From Isoperla grammatica (Eukaryota > Arthropoda > Insecta > Plecoptera > Perlodidae), in assembly GCA_945910005.1 (NCBI GenBank), contig OX246740.1, positions 56,103,221 to 56,167,220 on the forward strand: a stretch of DNA of 64,000 bases, given 5' to 3'. Under the pieces are notes generated by a model that saw only the letters and a program-made list of their open reading frames with translations, had not been told where the DNA came from and did not search any database. This document shows positions 1 to 9,190 of this stretch, in pieces (positions within the stretch are counted from its first letter, which is position 1; each line of letters begins with the position of its first letter). The position numbers and the translations under genes are program-made.

Positions 1-517
1 TGCGAGAGTGCAGCGCGCTGGGCATTAAGATGACAGACACACTGGCCTCGTACGTGGTGAGTAGATTAGACCCACCCTGCTACATTAGACATACAGCCTT
101 GAGACAGACAATGTCATCAAGAACATTATACGAGAGATACTGCGAGAGTGCAGCGCGCTGGGCATTAAGATGACAGACACACTGGCCTCGTACGTGGTGA
201 GTACATTAGACACACCCTTCTACATTAGACATACAGCCTTGAGACAGACAATGTCATCAAGAACATCATACGAGAGATACTGCGAGAGTGCAGCGCGCTG
301 GGCATTAAGATGACAGACACACTGGCCTCGTACGTGGTGAGTACATTAGACACACCCTGCTACATTAGACATACAGCCTTGAGACAGACAATGTCATCAA
401 GAACATCATACGAGAGATACTGCGAGAGTGCAGCGCGCTGGGCATTAAGATGACAGACACACTGGCCTCGTTCGTGGTGAGTACATTAGACACACCCCTC
501 TACATTAGACATACAGC
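1..517 (+). repeat. 140-bp tandem array of a whole CFAP206 exon plus mini-intron
   Basis: The 140-bp unit is an 89-nt exon plus a 51-nt intron (gtgagt...gagacag). Complete exon copies lie at 108-196, 248-336 and 388-476; a truncated copy runs off the left edge (1-56). Each copy keeps its own acceptor and donor. All encode the same peptide, with near-identical sequence (Y to F in the last copy). The exon is 89 nt, so splicing two copies together shifts frame and meets a TGA near the end of the second copy. Only one copy can be used productively; the last is taken here. The array probably continues upstream. Confidence 0.93.
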
Positions 518-3500
518 CCGCTGCGGGGGGGGGGGGGGATGTGCCATGTCCTCCCCCCACCACGGTCATCACGTGTGTTTCAGATCCGGCTCCTCGTGGC
601 GAACCCCGACTACGGCTTCATCGAGGACAAAGACAAACCGCTACAACGAGAGGATGTCGAGAAGTTGGTAGCCTTGTGCGTGAGCAAACTCTCTGAGCGC
701 AACTCTCCGTCTCTCTCTACCATCAAGATGCAGGTAGGCTTATGTCTCTCTAGGTTTCTAGGTAGGTTTCGTTAGCCTTAATCCCGCCTTTCAATCAATC
801 TCGCTCCCTCTCTCTGTCACTCACTCTACCAGGTCATACTTGGCCTAAAACAACCTTACATATGCTGAGTTAGTGATTCGTGCCCAGCCAGCGACCCCTC
901 ATTTCTAATATCGATCGCTGATTGGCCAAGTTCTTCCCGCGCGAGGTGCAGAGTGTATGGTTAGAGTGTTTGTTACACTTGCACCAGGTGTACTTCGGGA
1001 GCAGCTTCTGCCCGCGCGAGGTGCAGATCACCGCATGGCTAGAGTGTTTGTTGTACTTGCACCCTGCAGGTGTACTTCGGGAGCAGCTTCCGCCCGCGCG
1101 AGGTGCAGATCACCGCATGGTTAGAGTGTTTGTTGTACTTGCACCCTGCAGGTGTACTTCGGGAGCAGCTTCCCCCCGCGCGAGGTGCAGAGTGTATGGT
1201 TAGAGTGTTTGTTGTACTTGCACCAGGTGTACTTCGGGAGCAGCTTCCCCCCGCGCGAGGTGCAGAGTGCATGGCTAGAGTGTTTGTTGTACTTGCACCA
1301 GGTGTACTTCGGGAGCAGCTTCCCCCCGCGCGAGGTGCAGAGTGCATGGCTAGAGTGTTTGTTGTACTTGCACCAGGTGTACTTCGGGAGCAGCTTCCCC
1401 CCGCGCGAGGTGCAGAGTGCATGGCTAGAGTGTTTGTTGTACTTGCACCAGGTGTACTTCGGGAGCAGCTTCCGCCCGCGCGAGGTGCAGAGTGCATGGC
1501 TAGAGTGTTTGTTGTACTTGCACCCTGCAGGTGTACTTCGGGAGCAGCTTCCCCCGCGCGAGGTGCAGAGTGCATGGCTAGAGTGTTTGTTGTACTTGCA
1601 CCAGGTGTACTTCGGGAGCAGCTTCCCCCCGCGCGAGGTGCAGAGTGCATGGCTAGAGTGTTTGTTGTACTTGCAACAGGTGTACTTCGGGAGCAGCTTC
1701 CCCCCGCGCGAGGTGCAGAGTGCATGGCTAGAGTGTTTGTTGTACTTGCACCAGGTGTACTTCGGGAGCAGCTTCCCCCCACGCGAGGTGCAGATCGCAG
1801 AGAACCGAGAGGGCATTCAGACGCGCGTCTTCCCGCTCATCAAGGAGATAGTCGAGACCAACAGTAAGACCCAGGAGGACCTTGAGAAACTCTACAGGAA
1901 GATGATCGTCGCGATTATCCTCTCGTCGGGGCTGGGCAACCCCACTATCTACCCGGTGCTGAGGGAAGCCACAGGTGGGTGCACGATAAATAAAATAAAT
2001 AAATAAATTCACATTTAGAGTCTACCCACTCAGTAATTGATTTGCAGTGGAGGACTTTAATTTAAAGTGACTAAACCAACCCTGTAGGCTTCGAACACCA
2101 TCGACGAGTGAGCGATACCCAAATCAAAGATCGATATTTCAAATACGAAACATATGAATCAGTGATTGGACAGTGCGAACACCTGCGGACAAATGCCAGA
2201 ATCAACAAGGCAGATTCAAGACAACTTTGAATTTATTGAGTGCTTCGTTGCTAGGACGGCTCCAAAGTCACCGTTTACTTATTTCTAAGTCAAGAAGTAA
2301 TGGAATTGAATCCACATTAGAAGTTAAAAAAACTTCTGCCTGCAGCGGGATTTGAACCCGGGACCTTCTGCATTGGAAGCAGGGATGCTAACCACTGGAC
2401 CAACGAGCCACTATCAGCAACCCCACTCTCTAAATAAATAAAAAATAAATAATAAAACATAATAAATAGCTTTCGTGCACATCATTTGCTATGCCTTCAT
2501 TCTTCTCATACGGTCTTCATCACCTTTCCTTTTCAAACCAACTATCACATTCCCCTTCTATACCCTTGCCGGCTCTCCTTGCGATCTGAACGCCTCCCCC
2601 TCCCCTGATATATGATGATATGATGATATGATGATATGATATATGACCTAGCTGTCGAGTAGCTACCTCCTAAAACACCAAATACTAACTAGGTACTAAC
2701 TAATTATCCTCTTCATCTGAGCCTCTCTAGCTGGTCTTATGCCCGACTGGTTCATCCATTGGCCCCCTTGTTACAGTGGCCCCCAGTTCCTAAGAGCTGA
2801 GACAGTCCATGTCCCTCACCCTTGTATGTCTCACCCCTTATTACAGTGGCCCTGCAGAGTGTGTTCCCGGCCTCGGAACTGGGACAGTTCATGTCCCTCA
2901 CCCTTGTATGTCTCACCTCATGTTACAGTGGCCCTGCAGAGTGTGTTCCCGGCCTCGGAACTGGGACAGTTCATGTCCCTCACCCTTGTATGTCTCACCT
3001 CATGTTACAGTGGCCCTGCAGAGTGTGTTCCCGGCCTCGGAACTGGGACAGTTCATGTCCCTGACGAAGCGAGAGAAGGAGCAGCAGATGGTCGAACTGA
3101 CGCAGATTGTCACCGGTATCAGACTGTTCAACCGGGACTGTCAGAAGGGAGGGGAGGGGATAGACGACCGTAAGTCTGCGTTAATAAACGAGCAACTCAG
3201 AGTTTAGTAGCACACTTTTATGTGCGTTTCAAATAATTTTGTAATTTAAATTTAAATTTAATTTTAATTTAAATATAAAAATAATCTTCAATTTACAAAT
3301 ATATTCCCAGCCAGAAAGTGTTTGTATATAATTAAACCAAACAAATGGACTCTATATCCGTGTCGGCATTGTGTAAATTGACCCTTTCAAAATAATATCT
3401 CAGATCGCTTATTAGGCTATATCGAGGGTAATAATACCGCCAAAAAATGTTTGCCTCCGGCGTCTACCCCTTACTGGCCACGCAGGCTACGCAGAATACT

Positions 3501-6500
3501 TGGGCATCCCCCCCTCTGCCAAGCCGTCAATTCGCACCCTACTTACAATACTATTATCAATACATGGAATTACACATTTAAATGTTACAAAACACCTATG
3601 ATAGTTCCTTATAGAGTAAGAGAGTGAAATGTCTTTAACTTACTCTGTGTGAGTTATCCATTGTGAAGCACGTAGCACCTGTTGACATTGAACTGCACCG
3701 ACCAAAACACTACTGCATAGTTAGTTGCACTGCGAGCGACCACGTAGGTTCATGGCGAGCCGATACACTAATACTAATACAACTCAGTCTGTCTTGTTTA
3801 CGTGAGTGACGCTGACGTAGCTGACAACGGGGCGAGGTCTTATCTCCACATAAGTGGAGACGATTGTGTGAGAATGAGAAGTGCAGGGGTTTCCAAAACA
3901 AAAAAGTAAACACAATTTCCCTGACCATTCAACGCTCGGCGTTCCGACTCTTAAAATAAATTAGCACATAATTTTAGAAACTTAAAAGTGAAATCTAACA
4001 TTTTTATTATTATAATATATAGATAGATTTAACATTATAAATAGATTATGATTTTTTTTAAATGGTCTCTACAGGATTCTTCGAATACTGCCGCTTTGTG
4101 GCACAACAAAATTTCACAAAAAAAGGGGGGGGGGGGGCGGTCGAGGGACTTCTTGCGGTTTACTTACGTAAAACAACAGTTTATTTCTCTACGCTTTGGT
4201 ACAAACAGAAACGAAGTATGTAGATTTTTGTGCATGTAGTTTGAGTTTATTACAAAAGTACTGCACGCCGGACATTCAGTGTGGTTTTCTGACCTGCACA
4301 TGTATAATAATAATTTTTGTAGGAATACCCGTTCTAGGGGCACACCAGCTTTCCTGATGTGCCCCTCTTCAGGCGACTAACTAGGTTATTAGGGTGTTTG
4401 GATAGTTGGGAAGGATTGTCCGAGGGCTGATAGTATGACTCAATCCCAGCATTCGCTTTTACGACTGAGGAACACCTCGGAAAAAACCTTCAGTCAGGAC
4501 TGCCGGTGGCCGGAATCGAACCGGCGACTTCCCGAATTAGAGTCTCGCGTCTTACCGCTGAGCCATATCGATCGGTAACATGTATATGTACCATATCAGT
4601 CCCCCAGACTCTGCAAATGGCGTTGACGGCGACCCAGGACACTCTACAGAGCGGCCTAAAGAAGTTGATGGGGAGGACGGACATCCTCTCAGCGGCCGCT
4701 GACGCCATCGTCAGCAAGCTGATGGGGTGGACGACGCGCGAGGGGACGGAAGAGGGCGACGAGGAACCAGGAGAGGCGGTGCAAGATGAAGAGAAGGACG
4801 AGGAGGCGAAGCAGCGAGAAGAGATATACGTGAACCTTGTCAAGGGAGAACTGATCTTGGCGAGACAAATGGAGGTGTACATCAGGTAAACCTTTGGGAC
4901 ACTTGTACAGTACAGAACCCGGCTTTATCAACACCCCTTCTCCGGGCGCATCGTTCGTCAGTTATGTGAAGACAGCAATGACGAGATTGCAGGTCTAACT
5001 TTTAAAAACTTAGTCCTTGGTGGACATTGACATTCTAAGCTTAACGTATTATTATTATTTACTTCGCCGAACACGCTCTAAGCCTCTAACTTTAGCGCAG
5101 GATTATTTCAAGACTTGAACAGAAAACTCTATAAAGTAGATGGGAGGAGAAGAAAGCAACACAATTGAAAGGGCGTAGGTCTACGTACGCAAGTCCTGGG
5201 CTCTTTATAGGCAAACCACTTACCTTGGTTGCTTTGCTGATGGCCTTAACTTAGAGGATTAGCGAAGTAGCCTGAAGTGGTGTTGATATAAAATACATCT
5301 ATATTTATTCTTTACTACGTATATAGGCCTACGTCCTGATTTACTTATATCGTAGCTCGTGGGGTGACCACGCGTCAACCGTATACTCGTGTTCCAGGAA
5401 GTTGCTGGCGTCTGTGGTTGTGTCGCGGACCCGAAGAAGTGTCGATACAACAGAATATATCTTTACTACTTGTGTCGCAGGGTGTCGTGTAGATATCATG
5501 TGACCTCACTTCTGTCGTGTTCCAGAAAGTTGCTGGCGTCTGTGGTTGTCTCCCAGGACAGCGTGACAGAGTTGCTGGAGCGTCTTCAGACGAGGCTGCT
5601 GCAGATACACGACACTGTCAGGTTCCGAACCGCGATACCGACAGTCCAGGTCTACGTACGTATCCCCCCCCCCCCCCCCCCCACCCTTCAAACACCCCTC
5701 GACGTGCACAACAAAACGTCAACACTTCGTTCTATGTCCTCAAGTCTTGCGAAAAGTAGTCACACATAGTAGCAGTAACTTGTGCCTTTATTGTTGTTAA
5801 ACATTATTTATTAGTCATTGTTGTTGCTTAAAGTAGTAGTTAGTAAACTTGACAAGAATGCATCTATCATGATCATTTTGTTATTATTAAAATGACATAT
5901 AGAATTATGAAAGGTGTTGGTATACCATCAGAATGGAGACAGAAGAAATGTTGTAATTAACAACCATACAATTAAAATAAGTTGATCAATTAAGAGTAAA
6001 TTATTTTCAAACATTAACAAGTGGATACAAAAAAAATATAATGTATTTTTCAAATTTCAGCCACAATTCATTGATCTGTCTGATATCTGGACGAACCTTC
6101 AGGACGAGATGGTCCTGCTGAGCATTATCAACAACACCGCGTGGACCCTGCAGACCTTCAGCACGGTGAGTGGACCAACACGTGAGATCCACCCCTAGTT
6201 AAGGGAGTGACTTGAGCACCCAACGCGTAACATATAAGAGATCCACCCCTATAATCAAACCCTAGTTAACTACACGTGATCATCGTACCATGCAGGTAAG
6301 TTGTCGCCAAGTAGAGCCGTGTTCATCAACCAATGCATCAAACTATGTTTCAAGTGCTGGACTATGTTTCAGGTGCTGGACTATGTCCCGATGAGCGTGT
6401 TGAAGGATCTGGACTATGTTTCAGGTGCTGGACTATGTCCCGATGAGCGTGTTGAAGGACCTGGACTATGTTTCAGGTGCTGGACTATGTCCCGATGAGC

Positions 6501-9190
6501 GTGTTGAAGGATCTGGACTATGTTTCAGGTGCTGGACTATGTCCCGATGAGCGTGTTGAAGGATCTGGACTATGTTTCAGGTGCTGGACTATGTCCCGAT
6601 GAGCGTGTTGAAGGATCTGGACTATGTTTCAGGTGCTGGACTATGTCCCGATGAGCGTGTTGAAGGATCTGGACTATGTTTCAGGTGCTGGACTATGTCC
6701 CGATGAGCGTGTTGAAGGATCTGGACTATGTTTCAGGTGCTGGACTATGTTTCAGGTGCTGGACTATGTCCCGATGAGCGTGTTGAAGGATCTGGACTAT
6801 GTTTCAGGTGCTGGACTATGTCCCGATGAGCGTGTTGAAGGACCTGGACTATGTTTCAGGTGCTGGACTATGTCCCGATGAGAGTGTTGAAGGATCTGGA
6901 CTATGTTTCAGGTGCTGGACTATGTCCCGATGAGCGTGTTGAAGGACCTGGACTATGTTTCAGGTGCTGGACTATGTCCCTATGAGCGTGTTGAAGGATC
7001 TGGACTATGTTTCATGTACTAGACTATGTTTAAGGTGCTGGACTATGTCCCGATGAGCGTGTTGAAGGATCTGGACTATGTTTCAGGTGCTGGACTATGT
7101 CCCGATGAGCGTGTTGAAGGATCTGGACTATGTTTCATGTACTGGACTATGTTTCAGGTGCTGGACTATGTCACGATGAGCGTGTTGAAGGATCTGGACT
7201 ATGTTTCAGGTGCTGGACTATGTCCCGATGAGCGTGCTGCACGACCTGGTCGGGAAAACCCCCATAATGACAGACGAAGAACGCATCGAGGCTACGACGG
7301 GCTACGAGCTTTGTGTCACCGAGGATATGGATCCAGCGTTGGAGATAATCGAGCCGCAACAGATTACCAGCCTCGAAGACTTCCCGCTGCAGGTACGTAC
7401 TTTACGACGTACTTTACGACTTACGAAGCTTCTCTGAGCATTACTATACACTGTTGCGGAATCCACAATTTGTCTTAATCTTTCTTAATGTAGCCATGAA
7501 TGTATTAACATAGTCACAATTTGGAAACTAAAAAACATTTCCAATCAATAACAAAGTTATTCTGTTGTGTTTGCCAGTACCTGGGTTTCTGCCCGTGGAT
7601 AATAGTGCACGGCACCAGCACCCTCATCCCCGCCAACCCCAACATGGGCATCTGTCGCTGGAAGGACAAGTTCTATGCGTTCTCGTCCGTGCAAGCTGGC
7701 ACCGAGTTCTGCCTGAATCCCGACTGGTAGGCTACTGTACATTGCTCGTCCAAAACAGTTTGTACCACATTATGTACCGACCGTTCACCGAGTGGCTTCA
7801 CCCGTTCTCACCCCAGTCTTGTCACCTCCGTCCACTCTTGTTTTAGAAGAGTCAATCTCCAAATTGATATGCCCGATCATACAGTACCCTATCTTCTCTA
7901 AGTCGCATAGCACTCTCTCTATAACCAGCTGCCGAGCAATTTTAAAATAAAAAATGTCTCCCTCCAATTCATCCTTCAAGCCTAATGTCAAATCCTACCT
8001 TAATTCTGAAACCTTCTCTGCCCGACCTGATAACAGATCAAGGGTTTATAATATGAACAGACTCCCTTTCTCCTGGTGAACAACCGAGTTCTAAATTATT
8101 TAACTTCAATGTACCATTTATATTTTATATTTCATACTAATTTCATTAATTAATACTGCTGCTATTCACATTTTCTCAAACAACGTACGTGTAAGTCAAG
8201 ACGAATTGACGATGACGCTAGCGCTACATATTCCGCAGGTACATATCCAAAGCGCTGACGATCGCAAGGAAGGAGCCAGAGCTGATCCAACTGTTGCAGC
8301 TTCAGGAGCAAGTCGACGAAGTCAAGTTGCACGGAGAGTAAGTACAGTGCCTGACGGTTCTCGTCGCATCGCTCGGATCAGATCAAACAATCATGTGTTG
8401 CTTTCTTCCGTCGACAGCGCGCGCGCAAAGGAACTGGAAACAGTGGCGACCAGCGAGATAGACATCCAGACCGAAACTCATCCGATAGAGACCTACATAG
8501 ACCCCGAGTATACGTGGAACATTTGGGAGCTTAAACGACGAGCCCTGCAGTTGGTACGGTCACAATCATTGTTTACGCTTTATTGACTGCTATTTTCCAA
8601 TAAGTGTACAGTACTATGTTTTATTTTAATGGTAGTTGATTCCATCTTAACAATAATCCATACATTGTGTGAACCAACACTAATATGGTAAAAAAAGTTC
8701 TAAATTAATGGTGAGTATAATTAAATCTGCACTGACATTTTGCCAACTGTATTGCACAATGCAGAGGCTATAGAATGGTCAGAGCATAGGTAAATCTGGA
8801 ATACAACTTTAAACCATATCAATGCATTTCTGTGTCGAATGTACCGCATAACCTACACTGAAAATAATAATAATACAATTCCAAATTGAGCTGAATTTTT
8901 ACAAAATAATCTTGTGTCAAAAAAATGATGAAAACCAATTGTATAAACACGTTTCAATGTTAACCCAGGCGAACATCAGCAAGTGTAAGACGCACAGCAC
9001 CCAAACCGTGCGCAGCAACTTCCGCAGGGGGGTTTACATCCAAGCGGCACCCGATAAGACTAAGGGAACTCAGACCAAGAAAGATGCCGCGACCAACGTC
9101 CCGACGCTGATTAACTACATCTACGGTCTGCGTGGACGAACAGACGACAAGCAGCGAGTCATCACTCTCACCAGGCCGGTTCACGAGTGA
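388..9190 (+). CDS. CFAP206: CFAP206, cilia- and flagella-associated protein 206, 12 exons, N-terminus cut by window edge
   Basis: Exons: 388-476, 584-733, 1755-1974, 3011-3169, 4600-4885, 5526-5655, 6061-6165, 7210-7392, 7578-7726, 8239-8337, 8418-8553, 8969-9190 (TGA at 9188). Every junction is AG/GT and all phases join, giving 641 residues against about 622 in the human protein. Conserved stretches are seen in order: REILRECSALG (exon 1), NSPSLSTIKMQ (2), LEKLYRKM and SSGLGNPT (3), TGIRLFNRDCQKGGEGIDD (4), DLPQTLQMALTATQ across the exon 4/5 join, AIPTVQVYPQFIDLSDIW across 6/7, the PANPNMGICRWKDKFYAF block (9), EPELIQLLQL (10), WELKRRALQL (11), and THSTQT, GTQT and YIYGLRG (12). Known for the family: an axonemal protein at the base of radial spoke 2 that helps dock spoke and dynein c, so ciliary motility is the likely role. 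The initiator Met is not in the window. Exon 5 has an acidic lysine-rich insert (about 4740-4820) absent from the human protein as I remember it. Confidence 0.95.
869..931. repeat. Diverged CCAAT-core foldback element
   Basis: Sequence resembles the foldback family best seen at 35369-35466: gtgattcgtg...ccagcga, a tatttctaat-like centre, then cgctgattggcca. It lies in CFAP206 intron 2 just upstream of the exon 3 array. Confidence 0.5.
940..1793 (+). repeat. 75-82-bp minisatellite spanning the exon 3 acceptor of CFAP206
   Basis: The unit is the first 39 nt of exon 3 (encoding VYFGSSFPPREVQ) followed by about 36 nt ending in the acceptor ttgcaccag. Exon-start copies begin at 988, 1070, 1152, 1227, 1302, 1377, 1452, 1531, 1605, 1680 and 1755; only the last continues into the conserved remainder of exon 3. 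Spacings are 82, 82, 75, 75, 75, 75, 79, 74, 75, 75. The +1 and -1 irregular units at 1452 and 1531 cancel, so the frame from 1152 to the exon stays open. Some units carry an extra ccctgcag before the junction. Confidence 0.93.
1983..2412 (-). mobile_element. SINE family 1, full length, tRNA-derived head
   Basis: On the minus strand the head starts near 2412 (ggctcgttggtccagtgg), with an A-box-like TGGTCCAGTGGTTAGC and B box GGTTCAAATCC. The anticodon arm is CTGC-TTCCAAT-GCAG; parentage is Gly- or Trp-like and unresolved. A body of about 340 bp follows, then a TTTATT-rich tail at about 1985-2007. The body is shared with 16590-16850 and the head with 53755-53897. It sits in CFAP206 intron 3. 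Confidence 0.85.
2597..2645. repeat. ATGATGAT/ATATGATG short tandem repeat
   Basis: A run of tatgatga units in CFAP206 intron 3. No other signal seen. Confidence 0.8.
2772..3062 (+). repeat. 82-bp minisatellite spanning the exon 4 acceptor of CFAP206
   Basis: Acceptor tgttacag plus the first ~54 nt of exon 4 (VALQSVFPASELGQFMSLT) is repeated with starts at 2847, 2929 and 3011, and a diverged copy at 2777. The period is 82, not a multiple of three. Use of any but the last acceptor would therefore shift the frame. Only the copy at 3011 continues into conserved KREKEQQ sequence. Confidence 0.9.
4303..4574 (-). mobile_element. SINE family 2, tRNA-Lys-derived, full length
   Basis: Minus-strand head near 4574: tggctcagcggtaagacg (A box), gactctaattcggg (cf. 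GACTCTTAATC of tRNA-Lys), B box GGTTCGATTCC. The body contains the ctgaaggttttttccgagg-like segment, the aatgctgggattgagtc segment and ggggcacatcaggaaagctg; the tail is ATTATTATT. Sister copies: 49683-49985 and 52781-53043 (+). The insertion ends only about 25 nt before the exon 5 acceptor of CFAP206. Confidence 0.87.
5388..5421 (+). repeat. Single duplicated copy of the exon 6 acceptor and exon start
   Basis: A 34-nt stretch from cgtgttccag onward matches the true junction at 5516-5549 with one mismatch. It includes the acceptor and the start of the exon (KLLASVVV). The two are 128 bp apart, with unrelated sequence between. Splicing here would read into an in-frame TGA before the real exon, so it is a decoy acceptor. 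Confidence 0.85.
6345..7250 (+). repeat. 52-bp minisatellite spanning the exon 8 acceptor of CFAP206
   Basis: The unit is the first ~35 nt of exon 8 (VLDYVPMSVL) plus a short tail ending ctatgtttcag. Copies begin at 6373, 6425, 6477 and so on every 52 bp to the true exon start at 7210, about 16-17 units. One internal 17-bp partial unit lies near 6737-6754, and there are scattered changes (for example ttcatgtact near 7010 and 7135). Every unit presents CAG next to GTG. The period is not a multiple of three, and upstream units read into CGA-TGA stops, so only the last acceptor yields CFAP206. Confidence 0.93.

Noticed and set aside
1039..1867. Long minus- and plus-strand open frames of 230-280 codons
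   Set aside because: They are frames through the exon 3 minisatellite. Only the plus frame that continues into conserved exon 3 is meaningful.
2330..2412. Functional tRNA gene
   Set aside because: A and B boxes are present, but the acceptor stem does not pair cleanly and the sequence continues into a repeated SINE body.
6301..7478. Open frames with repeated VLDYVPMSVLKDLDYVSGAG peptide
   Set aside because: 52-bp repeat read in rotating frames. They are not a separate protein; only 7210-7392 matches CFAP206.
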